Of a DNA stretch of 46,843 nt, positions 32,116 through 44,928 are shown piece by piece. Source of the DNA: CAYILR01 sp964364175. Its GTDB lineage: Bacteria > Bdellovibrionota > UBA1018. The position numbers and the translations under genes are program-made. The stretch's first letter is position 1. The number at the start of each line of letters is the position of its first letter. The notes beneath the pieces are model-generated. The model had not been told where the DNA came from and did not search any database. It worked only from the letters and a program-made list of their open reading frames with translations. The DNA lies in NCBI GenBank assembly GCA_964364175.1, contig CAYILR010000037.1:1-46843 (forward strand), read 5' to 3'.

Positions 32116-33451
32116 GCGCCTTCTCTAGAATTGGCCGACAATCCATCACCGCTCGCAGCGTCGACATGAAAATAAATATTCCGCCCATTTTTCGATCAAG
32201 AAAGATCACCTCCGGCGGGGGCGTGCGGACATTTTGCTTGAGGCGAATCCCGTGCTTCATCACGCGGAGAGGCAAGTCACTCGCTCCCCAATCATAGGGT
32301 TGGAGATCAGCACGAAATGGCTCACCAATCAGCAGAGCCAGATCCACGTAAGTTTGCGCCAAAGACTCCGGATCATCCGGCAGGGTCAATCCAAATTCCA
32401 AAGCAGCTTTCTGAACCTGCTCTCGGTCCTGATTCAACACGGCCCGGATCAAACCTCGGTATTTTTCAAAAAAGGGCGAAGAAATTTCGCGTATGGCTCC
32501 AAAATCAAAAAGAACCAAGCGATCTGGCTCACCCGTTCGCGATGAACTCAAAACTCGATAGTTGCCGAAATGAGGATCCGTTTGAACTGCTCGCCACTCC
32601 AAAAGCTCTCGATAATACAATTCCATGCCCGCAGCAGCAACCGCATTGCGCCTCTCTGCTGACCAAGCGTGAACCTCAGGCCCATCGACTCCGTAAGCCT
32701 CAACATATTCTGTTGCCAAAACCGAGGATGTGGAAAACTCGGGATAGTTTTTCGGAACGAAATAGCGTGAATCGCCCGCAAGTTTTTTCCGGAAAAACTC
32801 CATCCAGCGCGCTTCTTGCAAATAGTCGGTTTCCTGCTCCAACATCTGGGCTACTTCTTGAAAAATTCCGTCAAAATCGGCTTGCTTGCTCGGGAGGAGT
32901 TTCGCCAAGCTCATAATCCGCCTGAGTCCCGCCAAATCGCTGCGAACTGCATCTCTGACTCCTGGATACTGAACTTTGAAGCAAATCCATTCAGCCGCAC
33001 TTCCCGATGCAGTCTTCAACTTTCCTCGATGCACCTGCCCCAGCGATGCACTCGCCAAAGATTCTGTCTCAAATTCGATCTGTGCGAATTTCTCGGGACC
33101 TAGCTCCCGAATCAGAATTTTCTCAATCGCAGGCCACTCTAAAGGTGGGGACTGGCTCTGAAGCGTCTTTAAAAATCGATTCGCCTCAGGAGGCAAAAAT
33201 CTCTCCCCGAACATCGAAAGCATCTGCCCGGCCTTCATCACTGTGCCCTTGAGCTGGCCCAGCTCCTTCGCGATGAATTGCGCGTTCTTGCCCAGAATTT
33301 TTTTCAATTTTTCGTCAGGAGGCAAATCAGCTGATTGAAACCAATCCGAAACCGACTGCGAAGCCGCATGGCTGCCCACCACCCACGTCATCTTTGCGAG
33401 CGATAGTCCTCGTGACATGACTCCAGATTTAATTTTCTTCAGCTTCATCAC
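32090..33451 (-). CDS. ABC1/AarF/UbiB family atypical kinase
   Basis: 453 residues. Family marks: the KxGQ motif in LKGTVMKAGQMLSM (residues about 68-81), ASLGQVHRGKL (Ala-rich loop in place of the P-loop), the catalytic region QTDPHFGNYRV, and LVLFDFGAIRE. UbiB proteins aid ubiquinone synthesis, with weak ATPase activity and no proven protein kinase activity. No ubi genes are adjacent. The 3' end overlaps the TrmB-like gene by 26 bp. Confidence 0.9.
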   Translation of the reverse strand: MMKLKKIKSGVMSRGLSLAKMTWVVGSHAASQSVSDWFQSADLPPDEKLKKILGKNAQFIAKELGQLKGTVMKAGQMLSMFGERFLPPEANRFLKTLQSQSPPLEWPAIEKILIRELGPEKFAQIEFETESLASASLGQVHRGKLKTASGSAAEWICFKVQYPGVRDAVRSDLAGLRRIMSLAKLLPSKQADFDGIFQEVAQMLEQETDYLQEARWMEFFRKKLAGDSRYFVPKNYPEFSTSSVLATEYVEAYGVDGPEVHAWSAERRNAVAAAGMELYYRELLEWRAVQTDPHFGNYRVLSSSRTGEPDRLVLFDFGAIREISSPFFEKYRGLIRAVLNQDREQVQKAALEFGLTLPDDPESLAQTYVDLALLIGEPFRADLQPYDWGASDLPLRVMKHGIRLKQNVRTPPPEVIFLDRKMGGIFIFMSTLRAVMDCRPILEKALSVSRKSG

Positions 33452-33466
33452 AAGCCCGAGACTATA

Positions 33467-33901
33467 CTAATTTTTCGTATAAGTCCCGCCGCCCTGCGGT
33501 TGACATTTTGAAGTCGTCAGCGACGTGCCCTGGATGCTGAACTCACATGAGGTGAGCAACGATTTTGGGTCGTTGCAACTCGCGTCGCCATTCTTGTAAT
33601 CATTGAAAGTAATCGTAGTCGCTGTAGCCGTGTAAGTCGCCGTTGAATTACATAATGACGATGTAAATTTACAGTCGGTCCCAAAACTAATATTTTCTTT
33701 CTTATCCGATCGTGTCCAAGCACCCGCCACAGTACTGGAAGTGCACGCGCTCGACGAGGCAGAAGCAGACCCACTGGGATTGGGGGAAGCCGCTGGTCCG
33801 CCAATATCATAACCGCCGATGTACATATTCCCACAGGAACCCAAAAAAAATGCCGCAACGAAAGAACATACGAAAAGAATGAAAATTTTAGAATTTCTCA
33901 G
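33467..33901 (-). CDS. lipoprotein, probable CTG start
   Basis: No ATG, GTG or TTG lies before the lipobox in a position that gives a sensible start. CTG at 33901-33899 does: AAGGAG (33915-33910) is 8 bp upstream, and translation from CTG gives RNSKIFILFVCSFVAAFFLGSC, with the lipobox FLGSC about 24 residues in. The mature part of about 120 residues is Ser/Thr-rich, has six or more cysteines and looks beta-stranded (ATYTATATTITFNDY). A later ATG at 33826 would lose the lipid anchor. The 5' end may overlap comF antisense. Function unknown. Confidence 0.7.
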   Translation of the reverse strand: MRNSKIFILFVCSFVAAFFLGSCGNMYIGGYDIGGPAASPNPSGSASASSSACTSSTVAGAWTRSDKKENISFGTDCKFTSSLCNSTATYTATATTITFNDYKNGDASCNDPKSLLTSCEFSIQGTSLTTSKCQPQGGGTYTKN

Positions 33902-33968
33902 TCAAGCAGCTCCTTTGAATCAGTCTAAGGCAAATAGAGCCTGGCTTCAAACTTGCTCTGCTCACTGC

Positions 33969-34634
33969 ATGCTCTCCACCTTGCTTCACCTGACCCGGTG
34001 CTCTGGATGCCGTTCACAATCTCCGGACTCCCGTTCGTTCCCCCTTTGCAAAAACTGCCATGAATCCCTAATCTTGGCTCCGATTCACAGCAATTGGATT
34101 CCACCTTTAGAACCTCTGGCCTCGCTGCAGTTCCTCTACCTCCTCTACGGTCATGGATACACTGTCCTGAAGCGCTGGAAAGCCCATCGCGGTCCGGTTT
34201 TCGATCATCGTGTTCTCAAAATGGACGAAGAGCGAATCCTCCAGCTGAAATCGTTGAACCTCTCCACCCTCGTGCCTATTCCTCAAAACCCTGGCCGTCT
34301 CTGGAAAACAGAGAGCCAAACCGAAGTGATTGCTCTTTGGCTCAGTCAAATTCTACAAATCCCCATCACTCATGCGCTTCAGTACAATCTCCCCCGACAT
34401 CAAAAAAAACAGGCTGAGCTGGACTCCCTGGCAAGACAAGCCCAATCCATCCCCTTTTTGATTCGAGAAAGCGCCCAGTCTTTGCGACAGCAGCGAGTGC
34501 TTCTCGTCGATGATTTTTTCACCACAGGACACACGCTTCGTTCCGCCGCGCTCGCATTGAGGAAAACCCAGACTCTTGAAATCCATGGATTTTGCCTGGG
34601 GGTGAGGATATGGAATTCTCATGGCAAAACCTAA
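33969..34634 (+). CDS. comF: ComF family phosphoribosyltransferase-like protein
   Basis: 221 residues from ATG 33969; ATG 33879 would add 30 non-conserved residues and overlap the divergent lipoprotein. ComF proteins act in the uptake or handling of transforming DNA; the E. coli relative is GntX. A four-Cys zinc finger is visible (CSGC and CKNC), then YGHGYTVLKRWKAHRG, LVPIPQNPGRLWK and the PRPP-binding loop VLLVDDFFTTGHTL. Overlaps the next gene by 14 bp. Confidence 0.85.
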   Translation: MLSTLLHLTRCSGCRSQSPDSRSFPLCKNCHESLILAPIHSNWIPPLEPLASLQFLYLLYGHGYTVLKRWKAHRGPVFDHRVLKMDEERILQLKSLNLSTLVPIPQNPGRLWKTESQTEVIALWLSQILQIPITHALQYNLPRHQKKQAELDSLARQAQSIPFLIRESAQSLRQQRVLLVDDFFTTGHTLRSAALALRKTQTLEIHGFCLGVRIWNSHGKT

Positions 34635-34860
34635 AATAGTCGATACCAACTTTGAAGCGGTTGATCTGAAGGCAGGCACTTATCTTTGGTGCGCCTGCGG
34701 TGAATCAAAAAAACAACCGTTTTGTGATGGAAGCCACAAAGGTTCAGAATTTCAACCCAGAAAGCTCGAAATCAAAAGCGACACTCGAGTCAAACTCTGT
34801 CTTTGCAAACACACAAAGTCCGCAAGTGGACTCTGTGATGGCAGTCATAACAGTCTCTAG
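34621..34860 (+). CDS. CDGSH iron-sulfur domain protein
   Basis: 79 residues with two CDGSH motifs: CACGESKKQPFCDGSH and CLCKHTKSASGLCDGSH. Each has the three-Cys-one-His pattern that binds a labile [2Fe-2S] cluster, like tandem mitoNEET-type bacterial proteins. It overlaps comF by 14 bp and the convergent globin gene by 4 bp. Probably soluble; redox or cluster transfer role inferred from family. Confidence 0.92.
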   Translation: MAKPKIVDTNFEAVDLKAGTYLWCACGESKKQPFCDGSHKGSEFQPRKLEIKSDTRVKLCLCKHTKSASGLCDGSHNSL

Positions 34861-35288
34861 CTTGCTTTTTTATAACCTGGACTAGCTGGATTGGGGACAT
34901 TGACAATAGCGTCCATCGTGTATCTTTTTTTGCACTCTTCGGGGCTTTTTTTGACAATTGCATGTTTAAACGCTTCGTCAATTTTGATCCACTTAGCTCT
35001 CAAGTCCTCGGGGAAGTTCGTCGCCACAAAAGCTTGTTTCAAATACTTCTCACGCAACTGCCACATCTCTTCAGTAACAAAAATATGTGGGTGCGCGTCA
35101 ATGGGAGATCGCCCCGAATAATTTTTCGGACCTCCAAATGCACCCAGCATAAAATCAGTCTGCTGCTGTTCAATGTGCGCCTGCTTGACATCGGCAAAAA
35201 TTTGACGCAGCCATTCGTCTCGATAGACCGCATCATAGAACGCTTTATTGACTTGGAGAACCTGCGCCCTCAAAAGATCGAAATCCAT
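34857..35288 (-). CDS. truncated-globin-like haem protein
   Basis: 143 residues. AFYDAVYRDEWLRQIF is the globin B/E region, and GGPKNYSGRSPIDAHPHIF, then TEEMWQLREKYL, matches the truncated-haemoglobin pattern with a proximal His. The family handles oxygen, NO or peroxide. A C-terminal tail with ECKKRYTMDAIVNVPNP is unusual. Overlaps the convergent CDGSH gene by 4 bp. Confidence 0.85.
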   Translation of the reverse strand: MDFDLLRAQVLQVNKAFYDAVYRDEWLRQIFADVKQAHIEQQQTDFMLGAFGGPKNYSGRSPIDAHPHIFVTEEMWQLREKYLKQAFVATNFPEDLRAKWIKIDEAFKHAIVKKSPEECKKRYTMDAIVNVPNPASPGYKKAS

Positions 35289-35308
35289 GATGACTGATCG
35301 GAAAATTC

Positions 35309-36517
35309 CTACAAAAGTTTCCTATAAATCTCCACAGCCTTTTGAATCTCGCTCCGACCGGGCTTGAACCGCACTGAAATGAGGCCTGTAATCTCACCGC
35401 TTGCCCCCAGGCACGGAAACGCCGTCGCTTTCACCCAGTAGAACCCGCCTGTTTTCGTTTTATTTTTTACATAGCCCTGCCATAACTGTTTGGATCGCAG
35501 GACCTGCCACAGGTCCTGGAAAGCGATTTTTGGCATATCAGCATGACGAACAATGTTATGCGGTTTTCCTATCAATTCTTCTTGGGTATATCCTGCGATC
35601 TGACAGAATTTCTTGTTTGCAAATTGAATAATTCCCGTTGGGTCCGTGATAGAAATCAAAACGTCGTGATCCTCGAGCAACACTTCCCCAGCAGTCTGCG
35701 TGAACTTCTGCTTATTCTCGTACTGGCTGGCTGCAGCCAATGGGGCAATCCGCTCCAGTGGATCGTTCATGCGCTCAAAAACCCCCTGAAATTTTAGCAA
35801 ACTCATCAAATTCTCGAATGTGGTTCCAATGACAGAAATCTCATTCAACTGAACCCTGGACTGCAACATGGACTGGTCGATCTGGCTCAACTCGGTTTGC
35901 GTTGAGTCCAGCCCCCGTTGCATTTCCTTGGATGAGGTAGCAATGGCATCCGCGCTCAAGCAGGCCTCCTCCGAGGATTTATATGCCTCATCCATTAATT
36001 CATGAACGTTGGATAACTGTTGCGACAAATCCGCCACTGATTTTGATACCTTCGCAATGGTCTCCTGAATCTCCAGATTGACCTTGCTGGCTGTTTTCGA
36101 AAGATCTTTGACTTCGTTTGCAACTACCGCAAAGCCTTTGCCGGCATCCCCAGCGCGCGCTGCCTCGATGGCCGCATTCAGAGCCAAAAGATTCGTTTGC
36201 TTAGCCACTGCGTCGATGGTTCGCAGGCTATTCTGCACCGACTTGAATCCTGACTCCAACTGCCCCATGGCGCTGACAGAATCCAAAACCTGAGTTGAGC
36301 ATTTTTTGCTTTTCGACGAATTATCGCGAGTCACAGAACTGATCTGAACGATGTTTTTCTCAATTGCCGTCAGGACCTGCGCCAAAGACTGAAACGCACT
36401 CCCCACGCTCCGAACCCGCTCGATTTGCTCTTCAAGTCGACTTTTGGTTCCGCCAATCACTTGGCTCAATTCGTCCCCAGCATGCTGAATTAATTCCCAT
36501 CGAATCAGATCTGACAT
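35309..36517 (-). CDS. soluble methyl-accepting chemotaxis protein with C-terminal PAS domain
   Basis: 402 residues, no membrane helix. Residues about 20-250 form the long signalling coiled coil with the CheA/CheW-binding tip (IDAVAKQTNLLALNAAIEAA, then RAGDAGKGFAVVANEVKDLS). Residues about 285-402 are an Aer-type PAS: ITDPTGIIQFANKKF, YTQEELIGKPHNIVRHADMP and GGFYWVKATAFP. This order is the reverse of Aer, where PAS is N-terminal. It likely senses redox or a small ligand in the cytoplasm. Confidence 0.9.
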   Translation of the reverse strand: MSDLIRWELIQHAGDELSQVIGGTKSRLEEQIERVRSVGSAFQSLAQVLTAIEKNIVQISSVTRDNSSKSKKCSTQVLDSVSAMGQLESGFKSVQNSLRTIDAVAKQTNLLALNAAIEAARAGDAGKGFAVVANEVKDLSKTASKVNLEIQETIAKVSKSVADLSQQLSNVHELMDEAYKSSEEACLSADAIATSSKEMQRGLDSTQTELSQIDQSMLQSRVQLNEISVIGTTFENLMSLLKFQGVFERMNDPLERIAPLAAASQYENKQKFTQTAGEVLLEDHDVLISITDPTGIIQFANKKFCQIAGYTQEELIGKPHNIVRHADMPKIAFQDLWQVLRSKQLWQGYVKNKTKTGGFYWVKATAFPCLGASGEITGLISVRFKPGRSEIQKAVEIYRKLL

Positions 36518-36714
36518 AGTTGATCAGAAAATATGCAAAAAATAGGCCGATGTCCATCCCTGTTATTCTCTTTATAATGCGGTATTTGCGCAGACATATT
36601 ATCCCACCGCGAGACAAAATGTCCGACAAAAAAACAGAAGCAGATGCTTAAAGACCCCCTTAAGCTGCACAAAAGCCCCATTGATTTTTCTGTTGCCGCG
36701 CCTATGATGGCCGC

Positions 36715-37722
36715 ATGAAAAACATTCCAGCTCTGATTGCCAGCTTTACCCTAGCCATTGCATCCACCGCCCAAACCTGGGATCAACTTCCCGGCAGGCC
36801 CCCTATTCCTAAAAACAACCCCATGACCGCAGCTAAAATCGAGCTCGGCAAACATCTTTACTTCGACAAGCGCCTCTCCAAAACCAACGAGATTGCTTGC
36901 AACAGCTGCCACGGAGTTCAGAACGCGGGGTCAGGCGTGGACAATGCTCAGTTTTCAACCGGCATCAACGGCCAGAAAGGCGGACGCAATGCCCCGACGG
37001 TTTGGAACTCTGCTTATTCCTCAGTGCAATTTTGGGATGGTCGCGCCGACTCTCTGGAGGCACAGGCCAAAGGTCCTCTGACCAATCCTGTGGAAATGGG
37101 AATGAAAGATCACGACGAGGTGATTAAAAAAGTGGCTGCAATTCCAGGATATGTTCAAAAATTCAAAGAAGTTTTTCCTGGCAAAGATTCTCTGACGATT
37201 GATCATCTGGCGGATGCGATTGCTGCTTACGAACGAACTCTCATCACTCCCCGATCTCCTTATGATCGATTTTTGAAAGGCGACAAACGCGCCCTGAGCA
37301 CGGCTGCTCAGAGGGGAATGAAAGTTGTCGAGAAAACAGGCTGCCTCTCCTGCCACAGCGGCCCGATGTTCAACGGCCCCACGATGCCTGCTGGACAAGG
37401 GTTCTATATGAAATTCCCCACGATTCCCGGAACTGAGTATGATCAAAAATACGCGTTCTCGAAAGATCTGGGACGTTACGAAGTCACTCACTCGGATGCG
37501 GACAAAAACACGTGGCGCATTCCGACTTGGCGAAATGTGGCTCTGACGGCTCCATACTTCCACAATGGCTCTGTTGCCACTTTGGATGAGGCAGTCCGAG
37601 TCATGGCAAAAACGCAACTCGGCAAAACTCTTCCGGAAAACGAAGTCGCGGACGTTGTCGAGTTCCTCAAGAGCTTGACTGGAGAACGTCCCGCTCAAAG
37701 CGCACCTAAAACGCTGAATTAG
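36715..37722 (+). CDS. di-haem cytochrome c peroxidase
   Basis: 335 residues. Signal peptide at residues 1-20. Haem motifs CNSCH (62-66) and CLSCH (210-214). FWDGRADSLEAQAKGPLTNPVEMG and WRIPTWRNVALTAPYFHNGSV are standard for the MauG/CcpA family; W and the distal Met/His region fit a true peroxidase. It reduces H2O2 in the periplasm with electrons from cytochrome c. The stop abuts that of the convergent methyltransferase. Confidence 0.95.
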   Translation: MKNIPALIASFTLAIASTAQTWDQLPGRPPIPKNNPMTAAKIELGKHLYFDKRLSKTNEIACNSCHGVQNAGSGVDNAQFSTGINGQKGGRNAPTVWNSAYSSVQFWDGRADSLEAQAKGPLTNPVEMGMKDHDEVIKKVAAIPGYVQKFKEVFPGKDSLTIDHLADAIAAYERTLITPRSPYDRFLKGDKRALSTAAQRGMKVVEKTGCLSCHSGPMFNGPTMPAGQGFYMKFPTIPGTEYDQKYAFSKDLGRYEVTHSDADKNTWRIPTWRNVALTAPYFHNGSVATLDEAVRVMAKTQLGKTLPENEVADVVEFLKSLTGERPAQSAPKTLN

Positions 37723-39417
37723 TCAAGCTCGCGTATCAACAAAATCAAAATCCGGCAAAGTCTTCAGTTTGTATGCCTGAAGTGCCAAACGATCGAGTGC
37801 TTCAAAGTCTCGCTCACGAAAGGCTGCCTTGAGTTTCATTTGGAGCTCTTTTGTGAGATCCGATGGACGCGGAACCCTTATCCGCCTTAAATATTGTGCC
37901 TGGAACCGCAGATACCCGCCGCGCATCTTAACAGCATAAGACCACACGAAAAACAGCGCGACGCGCGAACTCAGTAGCCCACCTAGCACTTCAAGATCCC
38001 AGGTGTCCGACACAACGTAATACAAGTTGTGGTGAGGATGGTACTTACCCAAATCAAAAGTGACTTCGTTCGCTCCCGCGATATCTGGAATAAGGAGTTT
38101 CGGTTTTTTCACCAGCTCCGGGTAAACTCGGTCAATAGTGCGAAACCAACCGTTGCCATTTTTCTTGGCAACGTGGCGCTTTCGAATCTCAGCGTCATTT
38201 TCGTCGAAGTATTTCCGAAGCTTTGGGTATTTTGCCAGATCAATGACTCCGCCTCCGTCCTCAAATGTATTTAGGACACATTTGCCGGAGTGGCGAACTT
38301 TTCCACTATCAAGATCGGCGCGCATGACTAAGGGAACAAGGCGGCTTTTCTCAACAGGTAAGCTGTCATCTACTATATAAAGTTTGTCGCAGCCTGTGGC
38401 GACACCGATCCGAACCTGGGTGGTGTTGTCAGCCTCTAATGATTGAAAACGACTTTCGAGGTCACGCAGGGCTTTCAGTTGCTCCGGTGACGAAAGGGTC
38501 CAAGGGTCGCCTCCGGTAAACCATTTATCATAAGCTGCAAACGTGACGGCCTCGTCAGAGATCGAGCGTCCATCCAGAGCCAGACGTACAAGCTCACACT
38601 CTCTTGGTGCTGCTGTCTTCAGAGAAAAGACATTCACATGATCGGTCGCACCTAGACTGATCACGAAGATCGACGGATAAGCGATGACCTCCGAGTCAAA
38701 CGGTGACGCAGTGTGGAGGTCGATATAGGTTTGGACGCGGAATCCGTTTGAGAGCTTTTCGCGGAGAGGGGCACCATAACGGTTCAAAATCCACCGATCA
38801 GCACAGATAAACGAGAGCGTTCCCTTTGAGGATAGTAGTGAAAGACTCTTCTCGATGAACGCGACATAGAGGTCAGCGCGATCATATAGCGAGGAGTAAC
38901 GTCTCCGATACTCCGATTGGAGCTGAGGGGAAATCTGCTCAATCCGGATATATGGCGGATTTCCAACCACCACGTCAAAATGGGACGAAATGTCCGCAAG
39001 GAGAAAATCACCCTCAAAAACCCAGCCATTTACCAGCGCGGTCGATTCCTCAAAGTTGAAACCATAAGACGAGATGAGCTCGGTTAATGCCTGTTTCGTT
39101 TTTGCGACATGCCCGGCGTCAATATCGAACGCAGTGATCGCGTTCTTCAGATTAGAAAGCTTTCCATCTGAGTGCCTAAGAGTCTCGAGTAATCGTTTCA
39201 CTGCTGGAAGTAGAAATGCGCCATGTCCGCAGGACGGTTCAAGAAGCCGCAAGGATGTAAGATCATCGCCAGTCTTGTACCCCGCAAGATCAAGAATCAA
39301 CTCGACGACGTGAGGCCTTGTCAGAACTACGCCATGAATCTCGCCGTCAGAGCGCTGCCCGAACTGATACGCTTCTTTAGGAAAACGGACCGGCAGAAGT
39401 TCAATTTGTGTATTCAT
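37723..39417 (-). CDS. type II N6-adenine DNA methyltransferase (PaeR7I/XhoI-like)
   Basis: 564 residues from ATG 39417; the frame is open further upstream but into the nuclease gene. SAM motif LEPSCGHGAFLLPA (about 60-73), catalytic NPPY (153-156) and a large C-terminal recognition domain (YDKWFTGGDPW; PKLLIPDIAG; RGGYLRFQAQYLRRIRVP). Paired with a PaeR7I-like nuclease, so it should methylate CTCGAG to protect host DNA. Separated from the nuclease stop by only 4 bp. Specificity is inferred from the partner. Confidence 0.85.
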   Translation of the reverse strand: MNTQIELLPVRFPKEAYQFGQRSDGEIHGVVLTRPHVVELILDLAGYKTGDDLTSLRLLEPSCGHGAFLLPAVKRLLETLRHSDGKLSNLKNAITAFDIDAGHVAKTKQALTELISSYGFNFEESTALVNGWVFEGDFLLADISSHFDVVVGNPPYIRIEQISPQLQSEYRRRYSSLYDRADLYVAFIEKSLSLLSSKGTLSFICADRWILNRYGAPLREKLSNGFRVQTYIDLHTASPFDSEVIAYPSIFVISLGATDHVNVFSLKTAAPRECELVRLALDGRSISDEAVTFAAYDKWFTGGDPWTLSSPEQLKALRDLESRFQSLEADNTTQVRIGVATGCDKLYIVDDSLPVEKSRLVPLVMRADLDSGKVRHSGKCVLNTFEDGGGVIDLAKYPKLRKYFDENDAEIRKRHVAKKNGNGWFRTIDRVYPELVKKPKLLIPDIAGANEVTFDLGKYHPHHNLYYVVSDTWDLEVLGGLLSSRVALFFVWSYAVKMRGGYLRFQAQYLRRIRVPRPSDLTKELQMKLKAAFRERDFEALDRLALQAYKLKTLPDFDFVDTRA

Positions 39418-39421
39418 CGCG

Positions 39422-40156
39422 TTACCCGTTTGCAAGGTGCACTCCAACATGACCTGCAAGCCCTGCAAGAAAAACTTGCATCGTGAGATCATTTGCTGGT
39501 TCAGAAAATTCGCCTTTCGGTCCGCCGCTCTTTGTCGCGAGCAAAAAGGCCGCGCTGTCATATAGGCGCTCTTTGATTAGTTTCTGGAGCAAAATTTCAT
39601 ATCGTTTTGCATAGGAAGCGTCTCTAAATTCCGGAAAAACTTTAAAATGAGGTTCTTCCACTTTTACGGACAATGCAGATTTTGGGCAGTCTTCGAGAAG
39701 CATCACACACCCCAACCAGGGCCGCAGGCTATCCTTGCCAAACGCTCCCTCTCGATAGGCAATCCAAAGGTCTTTGGCGGTTCCAATGGCTTCTTCTGCA
39801 CGATTGTTGAAATTGTTTCCAAAAGACGGACCTCGTTGGGACTTAAATTCCATCGCGGCCACTAGCCGCCCTCTCGATATAATGAGCATGTCCCAGTTTT
39901 TGCTGGGGCGAAAATATCCCGGAAGCTCTAGTTTCCTGTCCAGATGGATATCGGCATCAGGCATACCTGCATCAACAAGGACAGATTGGACCACTTCACA
40001 AAAACCGTCCATCTGCCTTCCGCCGGTTACGGCTGCTCGTCCTCCTCGATCCGCGCTACCAGATTTTTGCTTAGCGGATTGGCGGCGCAATGTCTTCCAG
40101 TAGTGTGCAACCGCAACCCTCACAAGGGGCGCATATTTTTTCGAGTTGAGCCGCAT
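39422..40156 (-). CDS. PaeR7I/XhoI-like type II restriction endonuclease
   Basis: 244 residues, the length of PaeR7I. AVTGGRQMDGFCE, LELPGYFRPSKNWDMLI, VAAMEFKSQRGPSFGNNFNNRAEEA and RPWLGCVMLLEDCPKS match what I recall of that family. The PD-(D/E)xK centre is D89 ... E103-x-K105. Expected to cut CTCGAG. It precedes the methyltransferase in one operon. No controller (C) protein gene is visible, so how expression of the two is timed is unclear. The organism's name for it is unknown. Confidence 0.88.
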   Translation of the reverse strand: MRLNSKKYAPLVRVAVAHYWKTLRRQSAKQKSGSADRGGRAAVTGGRQMDGFCEVVQSVLVDAGMPDADIHLDRKLELPGYFRPSKNWDMLIISRGRLVAAMEFKSQRGPSFGNNFNNRAEEAIGTAKDLWIAYREGAFGKDSLRPWLGCVMLLEDCPKSALSVKVEEPHFKVFPEFRDASYAKRYEILLQKLIKERLYDSAAFLLATKSGGPKGEFSEPANDLTMQVFLAGLAGHVGVHLANG

Positions 40157-40296
40157 GCCAAAAACATATCAGATATTCATATGCCTTGGAATAAATCCAT
40201 GGAATTTTGCTTGAGAGCAAGGCTTTCTGATTGCTCCGGCCCCCAAAATTCCTTATATCCAGAAATGGAGCGGGACTGTGGACTTTGAGGGTAGTT

Positions 40297-40341
40297 GAAC
40301 GCATGCGTTCGCCCCGAAAAGTCGGCGGTGCAACAGCACCG
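40297..40341 (+). promoter_or_regulatory. structured leader of gltB
   Basis: In the 215 bp before gltB lie a 14-bp perfect palindrome, GAACGCATGCGTTC (40297-40310), and a hairpin CGGTGC-AACA-GCACCG (40326-40341). GGAGGGAAGGG (about 40358-40368) is the ribosome binding site. The palindrome could be an operator; no known riboswitch was recognised. Confidence 0.4.
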
Positions 40342-40371
40342 TCCCGAAGCGTGAAGCGGAGGGAAGGGATA

Positions 40372-44920
<4,549 letters not shown>

Positions 44921-44928
<8 letters not shown>

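Noticed and set aside
37723..40156. Restriction-modification genes carried on a recognisable mobile element
   Set aside because: No integrase, transposase, target duplication or flanking repeat could be seen; gain by transfer remains only a guess.
40231..40371. Earlier starts for gltB at 40231 or 40303
   Set aside because: They would place basic, non-conserved residues before the propeptide. TTG 40372 has GGAGGG in front and gives the normal short distance to Cys19.
40297..40371. Glutamine, glycine or cyclic-di-GMP riboswitch before gltB
   Set aside because: I compared the leader with the consensus cores I remember and found no match beyond generic hairpins.
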